This document shows, one piece after another, positions 18,255 to 25,745 of a stretch of DNA of 64,000 nucleotides. Both the position numbers and the translations under genes were made by a program. Origin of the DNA: DASWDH01 sp035318505. Its GTDB lineage: Bacteria; Myxococcota_A; Polyangia; Polyangiales; Polyangiaceae. Within the stretch, counting starts at the first letter, position 1. Every line of letters starts with the position of its first letter. Below the pieces are notes generated by a model. The model was not told the DNA's origin. It ran no database searches and saw only the letters and a program-made list of their open reading frames with translations. The stretch covers positions 49,909-113,908 of the forward strand of contig DATHEQ010000016.1 of assembly GCA_035318505.1 (NCBI GenBank), written 5' to 3'.

Positions 18255-19198
18255 GCCGCCGCCTCGCACCAGCCGCGGATGGGAGCATAAACCGCAGGAT
18301 CGTGCGCCAGGCGCATGTGCGCAAAGGCGTGGAAAATCTTGACGTGATCGGGGGGAAGAGCGACCGCCCCAATGTCGCCGCACGCGTCGGCGGTGGCGCT
18401 CGACAAAGGAACGAGCGCATCGCCGAACCAGAGTGCAAGCCAAGGGTCCGTGGCGAGCGCACCGGCGATGAGATAATGCTGGATTTCCGGCAAGAGCGGC
18501 ACGGGATGCCGCCAGTCGCTGAGCGGATGCCACGCGTCGGCGTCGCCGAGGTTACGTAGACCGAGGCTGCGGATATCGCCGATATCGGCAATGAGGCGCG
18601 TATAAGGATCGGGCACGTTTCGTAGCGTGCGCACGAGAAAGCGCCCCGCGCGTTCGAGCGGAGCGCCGCGGTGCGGCGTTCCGATGTAAATCGCGCGCTT
18701 GATGCGAGAGAGCCAGGAATGCCCCTCCTTTTGCGCGGTGTGGCACGCGCTCCTTACGACCAAGCCACCCATGCTGAACCCAATGGGGATGATCTCGTCG
18801 ATCACATCGGGGTAAGCGTCGCCGAGAGCTTCCAACAGATCGGCCAGCGCCGCGCCGTTTTCCGCGATTCCCCGCCCCGAGTTGTAGCGCAGGTAGAGCG
18901 GTGTCACCCCGAGGTCCCGTTCGAGCAAAGAGCCGTAGTCGCTGCCGTCCTGCATTCTCCATACTTGCTCTGTGCACATGAGCCCATGCACGAAGACGGC
19001 TATCCGCCGGCTCGGTCGGGGAATGGCGCGCGCCAACGATGACCGATCCATGGAGAGCGCTGCACCTTGGTGGACGAAGGAGAGCGTGGTGGCCAAACCA
19101 TTGCTTGTCCGCGCCAGGTGATCGCCGAGGACGCCGTTCAAGATCGCCAGCGAATGTTCGAGCTTTTGTCCCACGGTTCCCCAACCGTAGACCCTCAC
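18251..19198 (-). CDS. Alpha/beta hydrolase, PGAP1/lipase-like
   Basis: 315 residues from GTG at 19198. The first 65 residues are an extra segment without a clear signal peptide. The hydrolase core starts at RIAVFVHGLMCTEQVW (oxyanion loop), continues with the nucleophile elbow IGFSMGGLVVRSACH (Ser about 141) and ends with the His region HVKIFHAFAHMRL. The GxSxGG elbow followed by VVRSA is typical of PGAP1-like and esterase/lipase proteins. It is probably a cytoplasmic or membrane-associated lipid esterase; the substrate is unknown. It starts 44 bp from the divergent Uup-like ATPase gene and is translationally coupled to the 91-residue protein. Confidence 0.82.
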   Translation of the reverse strand: MRVYGWGTVGQKLEHSLAILNGVLGDHLARTSNGLATTLSFVHQGAALSMDRSSLARAIPRPSRRIAVFVHGLMCTEQVWRMQDGSDYGSLLERDLGVTPLYLRYNSGRGIAENGAALADLLEALGDAYPDVIDEIIPIGFSMGGLVVRSACHTAQKEGHSWLSRIKRAIYIGTPHRGAPLERAGRFLVRTLRNVPDPYTRLIADIGDIRSLGLRNLGDADAWHPLSDWRHPVPLLPEIQHYLIAGALATDPWLALWFGDALVPLSSATADACGDIGAVALPPDHVKIFHAFAHMRLAHDPAVYAPIRGWCEAAA

Positions 19199-19242
19199 GC
19201 GTTCTGGTCAAGCGCCTCGCGCGCCGTGCTAAGACCCTGCCC

Positions 19243-21171
19243 GTGTCGGTTCTCAGCGCGCGCGACCTCGTCAAGGCCTACGGCCCCCAGACGCTCTTTT
19301 CGGGAGCGTCCATCACCATCGAAGCTGGGGAACGGGTTGGTTTGCTCGGTGCCAACGGCACCGGCAAATCGACGCTGCTGCGCGTGCTCGCGCGCGGGGA
19401 GCCTGCCGACGAAGGGGTCATCGATTGGCAGCGCGGGGCATCGATTCTGTATCTCCCGCAGGAACCGAAGCTGCCCGAAGAGGCATCCCCGCGGGTCATC
19501 GTGGGTCAGGCATTGTCCGATTGGCACGCTGCCCTCGCGCGCCACGGCGAAGTGACGGCGGCCATCGAGCGTGGCGAAGGGGACGATGACGCGCTCGCCG
19601 AGCAGGCTCGCCTCGCGGACAGCGTCGAACGGTTAGGTGGATGGGAGCAGGGCCACCGTATCGTCGAAATGCTCGAACGCCTCGGCATCCGCGACGTCGA
19701 TCGCCCGGTGGGATCGATGAGTGGCGGCGAGCAACGACGCGTCGCATTGGCGAGCATCCTCATAGCGCGGCCCGAGCTCATGATCCTCGACGAACCGACC
19801 AATCACCTCGACGTGGATACGATCGAATTCGTCGAATCGTATCTGGCGGAACGATTCGAGGGAGCCGTGCTCATCGTGACGCACGATCGCTATGTGCTCG
19901 ACGCCATCGCCGATCGCGTGGTGGAGCTCGATCGCGGCGTCTTGACCGAGTTCTCGGGCGGCTACTCCGACTACCTGGCTCTGAAATCAGAAGCGCTCGC
20001 CCACGAGCAACGCACGGAGCAAAACCGTGTCAATCGGTTGCGGCGCGAGCGTGCTTGGCTTTTGCGCGGCGCCAAGGCTCGAACGACTAAGCAAAAGGCC
20101 CGCATCGACCGCGCGCGAGCGCTCATGGCCATCGAGGCCCCCAAAGAGGCGGCACGCACGGAGCTCGCCGGCCTCGAATCAGGTGCGCAGCGCCTGGGAA
20201 AGACGATCCTCGATCTCGCCGACGTCAGCGTCGAGCTCGGAGGACGGACGCTCATCGAAGGGCTCACCTTGCAGATGGTGACCGGCGATCGCATCGGTAT
20301 CGTCGGTCCTAACGGCGCCGGCAAAACAACGTTACTTCGCTTGGTGTCGGGCGACTTTTCGCCGGCTCGGGGCAAAGTCACGCTCGGCGTAAATACACGC
20401 ATCGCCTACTTCGATCAGGCGCGAGCCAACCTCGAGCTCGATTGGTCGGTCTTCGACAACGTCGCCGAACGCGAAGGCGCTGAGCGGACCGGCGGTGGTC
20501 AAGTGCACATCGGGACGGAGACGATGGACCTTCGCGTCTACCTCGAGCGGTTCCTTTTCGACGGGAGCAAGCAACGGCAAAAGGTGAGCGCGCTTTCCGG
20601 CGGCGAGCGGGCGCGGGTCGCGCTCGCCAAAACGCTGCGCAGCGGCGCCAACCTCCTGCTGCTCGACGAACCGACCAACGATCTCGACGTTGCTACCCTG
20701 GGAGAGCTCGAGGATCTTCTCGTCTCCTGGCCCGGTTGCGCCATCGTCGTATCGCACGATCGCTATTTTCTGAACGGCGTGGCGACATCGATCCTGTCGT
20801 TCGAAGGCGAGGGCAGGGTGGTGCGCTATCCGGGCGGCTACGACTCTTATCGCACGCTGCGCGACGAAGCGGTCTCCCTCGCCGCGCCGAAGCAGCAAAA
20901 GGCTGCGCCCAAACCGGCGCCGGGCGCTGCGCCGGCGGTGACGCCGCCCAAGAAACTCACCCACGCCGAACGCATCGAGCTGGAAGGCATTCTCGACCGC
21001 GTAGCCGAAGCGGAATCACGCGTCGCTCGACTGGAGGCCGCGCTCTCCGACCCGAATGTGTACGAAAAGGGCGCCGAAGCGATGAAGCAGCTGCACCGCG
21101 ACTACGACGCGGCGGCGGCCGACGTGACGCGCCTTCTCGCACGTTGGGAAGCACTCGAATCGCGACGTTAG
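19243..21171 (+). CDS. uup: ABC-F ATPase, Uup-like
   Basis: 642 residues from GTG at 19243; a longer upstream frame overlaps the divergent gene and lacks homology-like sequence. Two ATPase domains are present: Walker A GANGTGKST and GPNGAGKTT, signatures MSGGEQRRVALA and LSGGERARVALA, and Walker B LMILDEPTNHLDV and LLLLDEPTNDLDV. The linker (about 235-330) carries the basic interaction motif region LRRERAWLLRGAKARTTKQK. A C-terminal coiled coil (about 570-640, ELEGILDRVAEAESRVARLE) matches the DNA-binding tail of Uup. ABC-F proteins act on ribosomes rather than as transporters; Uup is also tied to precise excision of transposons. There are no membrane segments. Confidence 0.9.
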   Translation: MSVLSARDLVKAYGPQTLFSGASITIEAGERVGLLGANGTGKSTLLRVLARGEPADEGVIDWQRGASILYLPQEPKLPEEASPRVIVGQALSDWHAALARHGEVTAAIERGEGDDDALAEQARLADSVERLGGWEQGHRIVEMLERLGIRDVDRPVGSMSGGEQRRVALASILIARPELMILDEPTNHLDVDTIEFVESYLAERFEGAVLIVTHDRYVLDAIADRVVELDRGVLTEFSGGYSDYLALKSEALAHEQRTEQNRVNRLRRERAWLLRGAKARTTKQKARIDRARALMAIEAPKEAARTELAGLESGAQRLGKTILDLADVSVELGGRTLIEGLTLQMVTGDRIGIVGPNGAGKTTLLRLVSGDFSPARGKVTLGVNTRIAYFDQARANLELDWSVFDNVAEREGAERTGGGQVHIGTETMDLRVYLERFLFDGSKQRQKVSALSGGERARVALAKTLRSGANLLLLDEPTNDLDVATLGELEDLLVSWPGCAIVVSHDRYFLNGVATSILSFEGEGRVVRYPGGYDSYRTLRDEAVSLAAPKQQKAAPKPAPGAAPAVTPPKKLTHAERIELEGILDRVAEAESRVARLEAALSDPNVYEKGAEAMKQLHRDYDAAAADVTRLLARWEALESRR

Positions 21172-21196
21172 GCGCGGGCATCGCCCGGGCGCCTTT
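21171..21196 (+). terminator. Possible intrinsic terminator after uup
   Basis: Directly at the stop codon, GGCGC and GGGC pair with GCCC and GCGCC around an ATC loop, with a two-base bulge. Only a short TTT follows, so termination strength is doubtful. Confidence 0.4.
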
Positions 21197-21294
21197 CCCG
21201 ACCTGCTGATATTCCACTGCCGGTGCTGCGGCGGTCGCGCCACATCGTCGCTACAAATGGCCCCAGCTCGTGGGCTTTTTCGATTGTCACTTGA

Positions 21295-21939
21295 CGAGTC
21301 AAAAAACAACAAGCCCAGGCCGACAAGGCCTACGACATCCAAACCAACGTCATGCAGCAGCTGCTCATCGCCGAGGCGGTCAAGGTGCAGCAGATCGAGA
21401 AGGAACAGCAGGTCAAGGTGCAAGAGGCGGAGATCCTGCGCGTCGAGAAAGAGCTCATAGCGACCGTCTTGAAGCAGGCCGAGGTCGAGCGCTGCCGGAT
21501 CGAAACGCTGGCCAGCGCCGAGCGCCAGCGTCTCATCTTCGAAGCGGAAGGTAACGCCATCGCCATTCGCGCTCAGGGCGAAGCCGAAGCGGATGTCACC
21601 TTCAGGAAGGGCGAAGCCGAAGCCAAAGCGATGAACGTGAAGGCCGAGGCCTACCAGGTCTACAACCAGGCGGCCCTTGCCGATAAGCTGCTCACGACCC
21701 TGCCGGAGATCGTGCGCGCCCTCGCCGCGCCGCTCGAGAAGATCGACAAGATCACCGTGATATCCACCGGCAACGCCGAAACGACGGGCATGCACAAGAT
21801 CACCGGCGACCTCGCACAGGTCGCGGCGCAGGTGCCTACGCTCTTCGAATCGCTGAGCGGCATGAACATGGGAGAGCTCCTCTCCAAGGTGCGCGTCATC
21901 GGAGACCCGGTTCTCAAGCCCGCCGTCCCCACGCGCTAG
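21295..21939 (+). pseudogene. Flotillin-like C-terminal remnant lacking the SPFH domain
   Basis: The frame opens after a stop at 21292-21294 and reads straight into flotillin-type coiled coil: QAQADKAYDIQTNVMQQ, then VKVQQIEKEQQVKVQEAEIL and FRKGEAEAKAMNVKAEAYQ, ending with the conserved tail LEKIDKITVISTGN. Flotillins normally have about 200 extra N-terminal residues forming a membrane hairpin and SPFH domain. None is found upstream in any frame before the uup stop. The first ATG (21352) has no ribosome-binding site and would start in mid-coil. I read this as a 5'-deleted gene. A short soluble product is possible, since the remaining frame is intact. Confidence 0.7.
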
Positions 21940-21953
21940 CGACGGTAACGGTT

Positions 21954-21980
21954 GCAGGCGGGCGCACGGCGCCCGCCTGC
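21954..21980. terminator. Strong hairpin after flotillin remnant
   Basis: A perfect 12-bp inverted repeat (GCAGGCGGGCGC and its complement) around a 3-base loop lies 14 bases past the flotillin stop. No T-run follows, so it may act as an mRNA-stabilising or Rho-assisted structure rather than a classic terminator. Confidence 0.5.
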
Positions 21981-22038
21981 GTCGTGACGCAGATTGTCCA
22001 CGACGCGTGAAACGGTCGCTGCTAGCGTGCGCCGAGCA

Positions 22039-22743
22039 ATGCCAAGCTTCGTTTGTCGAGTTTGCGGTCGGGATTTTGAAGTGTCCGAACCCGCGCTGGC
22101 CAAGTTTCCCGGCTGGAAACCCCAGCGATGTTTGACCTGCAAGAATCAAACGACAGGCGGCGCGCGACCGTCGTCAGCCGGACAGCCTCCGCCGAACGCC
22201 TCGCGACCGGGTGCGCCGCCCTCCTCGTCGAGGCGCGGGCCGAGGGCGTACGCCTCTCGGGAAGAGAACCTCAGCGTGGCCGAGGTGCTCGCGAAGTACA
22301 GCAGTGGGCCGCTCGACGGCGTGTTCACCGATGGCGCCGCCGAGCCAAACCCGGGGCCGGGTGGATGGGGCGCGGTCTACGTTCGAGGGAACGCGGTCGT
22401 CCAAGAGCGATGCGGAAATGAGCCGCATACGACCAACAACCGCATGGAGCTGCGCGCCCTGATCGAGGGATGCTCTCTCGTCGAGCCCGGAACCCGCGCC
22501 GTCGTCTATACGGACAGCCAGCTTTGCGTCAACACCATCTCGAAATGGGCCAAGGGCTGGGAAGCACGCGGATGGAAGCGCAAAGGAGGCGAGATCAAGA
22601 ACCTGGAGCTCGTACAGGCGCTCTATGCAGCATTGCGGGTAAGGCCGGAGATCGAGCTGCGATGGATCCCGGCGCATGCGGGCAACCGCTGGAACGAGTA
22701 CGCCGACTCATTGGCCACAGCGTACCGGCGGAAAACCCGCTAA
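22039..22743 (+). CDS. rnhA: Ribonuclease HI with N-terminal zinc-ribbon-like domain
   Basis: 234 residues from ATG at 22039. The C-terminal two-thirds is RNase HI: Asp98 in FTDGAAEPNPGPGGWG, Glu137 in NNRMELRALIEG, Asp159 in VYTDSQLCVNTI, and the His-containing WIPAHAGNRWNEYADSLA with the last Asp. It would cut RNA in RNA-DNA hybrids in the cytoplasm. The N-terminus has two Cys pairs, C6-x-x-C9 and C31-x-x-C34, spaced like a zinc ribbon, then a Pro/Ser/Arg-rich linker to about residue 70. Eukaryotic-type RNase H1 carries a hybrid-binding N-terminal domain in this position; here a different metal-binding module seems to take its place. Zinc binding is inferred. Confidence 0.9.
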   Translation: MPSFVCRVCGRDFEVSEPALAKFPGWKPQRCLTCKNQTTGGARPSSAGQPPPNASRPGAPPSSSRRGPRAYASREENLSVAEVLAKYSSGPLDGVFTDGAAEPNPGPGGWGAVYVRGNAVVQERCGNEPHTTNNRMELRALIEGCSLVEPGTRAVVYTDSQLCVNTISKWAKGWEARGWKRKGGEIKNLELVQALYAALRVRPEIELRWIPAHAGNRWNEYADSLATAYRRKTR

Positions 22744-22836
22744 CCGCGGGAAGGGGCGGCGCCGCTCGCTGCACCGAGCGTACGCTTCCCTGCGCCACGC
22801 TAGTGCGCGCAGCGATGGCATGCTCTTCTTGCGAAC

Positions 22837-23760
22837 ATGAGAACAGGCAGAAAATCCGCGCGCGCTGCACTCGTTTTTTCGGCCCTCATCGGAGGTCTGG
22901 TCGGTTGCGGTGGTGCTGCCCCGACGAGCGCACCGGCGGCGTCTCCGCCGCCGCCCAACGCTCCCATCGTCGACGCGCCCGCTGCGCCCAGCTCGGCCGC
23001 CGTGCCTGGATCATCTTCCGGCAACAACGCCCTCCCGGCGAAGGCTGCGGCCAAAGATCCCCTCGAGGCGACGGTGACGGTATCCGATGCGATCCGCGCC
23101 ATCGTCGCCGCCAAGGATCGATCCGATGAAGACCGCAAGCTCGACGCGGGACGCCACCCGGCGGAGCTTCTCGCGTTTCTCGGCGTCGCTCCGGGGCAGC
23201 GCATCGTCGAGATCGGGTCGTACCAGGGATACACGGCTGAGTTGCTGGGGCGCGCCGTTGCCCCCAACGGCAAGGTCTACGCGCAGGACCCCGCGTCATT
23301 CAACAAGTTCACGACCAAGGTGTGGGAAGGCCGCAAGAATAACCCCGCCATGAAGAACATCGTTCACATCGAGCGGCCCTTCGATGCGCCCGCGCCGCCC
23401 GAAGCCAAGGATCTGGACGCAGTGGTGTGCGGTCTCTTCTACCACGACACGGTGTGGCTCAAGATTGATCGCGCCAAGATGAATGCGTCGGTGTTCAAAG
23501 CGCTCAAGCCGGGCGGCGTGTATCTCATCTACGATCACAGCGCACGCGAAGGGACGGGGGTGGGGGACGTGAAGACCTTGCACCGCATCGAAGAAAAGGT
23601 CGTTCGCAGCGAGGTCGAGAGTGCTGGTTTCAAGCTCGCCGCCACTGCAAGCTTTTTGCGACACCCCGACGACAAGCGCGACTGGGACGCCTCTGACGAG
23701 GCCCCACCCGAGCTGCGGGGTACGAGCGATCGCTTCGTGCTGAAGTTCGTGAAGCCTTGA
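22837..23760 (+). CDS. Exported lipoprotein with class I SAM-dependent methyltransferase domain
   Basis: 307 residues. The N-terminus is a lipoprotein signal (MRTGRKSARAALVFSALIGG, lipobox GLVGC), followed by 50 residues of Ala/Pro/Ser linker. The rest is a methyltransferase-like Rossmann fold: motif I RIVEIGSYQGYTAELLG, an acidic end of strand 2 (KVYAQD), the strand DLDAVVCGLFYHD, and LKPGGVYLIYDHSAREGTG, then a C-terminal SDRFVLKFVKP strand. Similar predicted-secreted methyltransferases occur in other proteobacteria. SAM is a cytoplasmic cofactor, so either an unusual ligand is used or the fold has another role. It is preceded by 93 bp without features and lies downstream of rnhA on the same strand. 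Confidence 0.82.
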   Translation: MRTGRKSARAALVFSALIGGLVGCGGAAPTSAPAASPPPPNAPIVDAPAAPSSAAVPGSSSGNNALPAKAAAKDPLEATVTVSDAIRAIVAAKDRSDEDRKLDAGRHPAELLAFLGVAPGQRIVEIGSYQGYTAELLGRAVAPNGKVYAQDPASFNKFTTKVWEGRKNNPAMKNIVHIERPFDAPAPPEAKDLDAVVCGLFYHDTVWLKIDRAKMNASVFKALKPGGVYLIYDHSAREGTGVGDVKTLHRIEEKVVRSEVESAGFKLAATASFLRHPDDKRDWDASDEAPPELRGTSDRFVLKFVKP

Positions 23761-23848
23761 GAGCTGCGCGATAGGCGGCCGCGAGTTTCCGGGTCAGCCT
23801 CGCCGAGAACCTGCGCGCGGGTGCCAAGTAGCGCGAGCGCGGCGACGT

Positions 23849-24466
23849 CTATTTGTCCGCTGTCTTCATGCGGCTGCTGCTGCGCGGGGGGCTCCGTTTT
23901 TGCCAAGTGCAATGAAACTCGTGGTACGGGGCCCCGGTGCTCATGCACTTTCGTTCGAAGGCGTCGTTATTCACATAAAAACCGATCGCACGCATGGTCG
24001 CAATCATCCACCCTTCCATCAATCGACAATGGGCGGGATCCATGTCGGGGAAGTCGTAGATGCGCAGGGTCGTGTCCTCGGGGGCCCAAGCAACCGCTTC
24101 CATGCGGCCGGCGTCGCGGTAGTAGCTCGACCACACCTTGTCGCACGCGCGGATGAGTCGTTCGGGGCTGGAGAGCGTGCGGTACACGCGCAGAACGGTC
24201 CCGAGATCGCGTATACCCGCCACATCGCCGAGCTCTCGGAAGAAGTTTTGTTGTCCGACTTTGCCGAGGGCGCGTTCGACCCCATGGAGAAAGCCGATGA
24301 ACGACGGGTAGGAGTACCAACCCATCATGCGGATGGGTAGCTCGAAGGCGGCGCGGCTGTCGTCGTTGCCCGCGGCAACGGCCGCCGCCAGCGTATGCGG
24401 CCCGCGTGTACTTTTGACGTGTTTCAGAATGCCGAGGAAAGCTCGGCCGCTGACTTCCGTAGCCAT
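23849..24466 (-). CDS. Possible DUF2378/V4R-like cytoplasmic protein
   Basis: 205 residues, no signal peptide. The layout (a helical N-terminal half with WYSYPSFIGFLHGVERALG, then LRVYRTLSSPERLI, and a C-terminal strand-rich part ending CMSTGAPYHEFHCTW) resembles the myxobacterial paralogous family DUF2378 (TIGR02265) and the small-molecule-binding V4R fold, in which a Cys-x-x-Gly-x-x-x-C-like end is common. The assignment rests on general pattern only. The last 15 residues are basic and Ser-rich. It is transcribed alone, with a strong terminator for the neighbouring Gly-rich gene just upstream of its start. Role unknown; in related proteins it may be ligand sensing. Confidence 0.6.
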   Translation of the reverse strand: MATEVSGRAFLGILKHVKSTRGPHTLAAAVAAGNDDSRAAFELPIRMMGWYSYPSFIGFLHGVERALGKVGQQNFFRELGDVAGIRDLGTVLRVYRTLSSPERLIRACDKVWSSYYRDAGRMEAVAWAPEDTTLRIYDFPDMDPAHCRLMEGWMIATMRAIGFYVNNDAFERKCMSTGAPYHEFHCTWQKRSPPRSSSRMKTADK

Positions 24467-24537
24467 CCCGTCTCCCCTCGCGTGCGCCCCTCACACGATA
24501 GGATAGACCAACGAAACGGGTACGTCGCCACGATCAT

Positions 24538-24581
24538 AAAAGAGTGAGCGCGTGCGATCGAAGGGATCGCACGCGCTCACT
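24538..24581 (-). terminator. Strong Rho-independent terminator for the Gly-rich lipoprotein genes
   Basis: A perfect 17-bp stem (AGTGAGCGCGTGCGATC at 24543-24559 against 24565-24581) with a 5-base loop is followed on the minus strand, one base on, by TTTT. It lies about 50 bases past the stop of the gene at 24632 and is the clearest terminator in the window. Confidence 0.85.
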
Positions 24582-24631
24582 GCTTCATCGCATCGATCGC
24601 GTCGAGCTGCGAAGCTCGGGCGAGGCGCGCA

Positions 24632-25423
24632 TCATTGACAGGTCGTGTTGCCGCCCACGGAGTGCCCGCAGTGGGTCGACCTCATGGTTCCCGCTTCTCC
24701 TGCGTCACGCGCCAAGTTCACGTGTTGCGCGCGGCAACAGAGCTGAACTTGCGTCGTGGGCGCGCACTTGGTCATGCAGTCCGCCTTGCTGGTGTACGTC
24801 GTCGACCACATGGTGATGGGCGTGCATACGGCGAGGAAGGTCGAGCAATAGTCGTCGCACGTGAGCCCCATGCCGGGGCCCGCCGTCGTGCACGTGTTGA
24901 GACCCGCATCGCCGCCATCGGTCGAACTTCCGCCGTCGGTTGCGTCGCTGGCCGCGTCGCCAGCCGAGTCTGGCGAACCACTGTCGCCGCCACCCGTGCC
25001 TGCAGCGCCCGCGCTTCCCGCCGTTCCTGCGCTGCCGTCGGGTACGCCGCCGTCGGCACCGCCCGCTCCCGACGATCCGGCTGCACCGCCCTTTCCAGCT
25101 GCGCCGCTCGCGCCGCCCGCGCCGGACGCTCCGCCTTTGCCTCCGGCCCCGCCCGACCCGGCGGCACCTCCGGTTGCCGAACCACCGGATCCGCCGGTGC
25201 CTGCCGCGCCGCCCGTGGCGCCGCCGCTCCCGCCGGTCCCAGCTTTGCCGGCGCTGCCGCCGCCCGAGCCAGCGCCTCCGGTCGTGCCGGCGGAGCCGCC
25301 GGTCGACCCGCCGCTACCGGCTGAGCCGCCCGTCGTATCGTCATCGCCGCCACAGGCTGCGAAAAAAGCAGGTGCCAACGCTGAACCAACGAGAACCAAA
25401 GAAATACGAGTTAGCCTATTCAT
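24632..25423 (-). CDS. Gly/Ala-rich lipoprotein with conserved Cys-rich C-terminal domain (paralogue 1)
   Basis: 263 residues from ATG at 25423, with AAGGAG 7 bases upstream. Signal peptide MNRLTRISLVLVGSALAPAF ends in lipobox FFAAC. Residues about 25-150 are collagen-like Gly-Ser-Ala-Gly repeats, then an Asp/Ala/Ser-rich stretch. The last 90 residues form a compact domain with about nine Cys (GLTCDDYCSTFLAVC, PITMWSTTY, DCMTKC, CCRAQHVNLARDA, HCG). The same domain, with the same Cys order and the PITMWST and LARDA motifs, ends the neighbour at 25746. Probably outer-surface exposed on a flexible stalk; no function is known to me. Confidence 0.8.
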   Translation of the reverse strand: MNRLTRISLVLVGSALAPAFFAACGGDDDTTGGSAGSGGSTGGSAGTTGGAGSGGGSAGKAGTGGSGGATGGAAGTGGSGGSATGGAAGSGGAGGKGGASGAGGASGAAGKGGAAGSSGAGGADGGVPDGSAGTAGSAGAAGTGGGDSGSPDSAGDAASDATDGGSSTDGGDAGLNTCTTAGPGMGLTCDDYCSTFLAVCTPITMWSTTYTSKADCMTKCAPTTQVQLCCRAQHVNLARDAGEAGTMRSTHCGHSVGGNTTCQ

Positions 25424-25745
25424 TCTTATTCTCCTTATCGTCCCCCCCGCGCCTTCAAGCGAACCGAAGCCTATCGTCGCTGCCCGTGCCTTCAAGCGAT
25501 TGGAGCGAGGCACCCTTCTACCACCCACCGGAACGAGGGTAAACGGACGTTTTGCCCCTGTATGCACACGTTTGCATACAGTCGGCATGGCCTAATCTGG
25601 GCGCTCCAGATGCCGGCTTGCTCGATGCGAGCGAGTTCATGCGTCGTCGGCTCGCAGGACCCGGACCACGATCTCGCGAGCTGCGGCGCGCGCGGAAGAG
25701 CTTAATGGCGATCGAAGCGGCGGCGCAGATGGGTGCGCTGGTGTT
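25424..25745. other. Intergenic region between the Gly-rich paralogues
   Basis: About 320 bases with no coding frame of recognisable content. It holds the upstream region of the gene at 24632 and an inverted repeat at 25558-25581, suggesting that the two paralogues have separate promoters. Confidence 0.5.
25558..25581. promoter_or_regulatory. Inverted repeat, possible operator
   Basis: CTGTATGCA and TGCATACAG form a perfect 9-bp inverted repeat with a 6-base spacer, a spacing and length like a dimeric regulator site. It is 135 bases upstream of the start of the Gly-rich gene at 24632..25423. There is no T-run, so a terminator is less likely. Confidence 0.45.
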
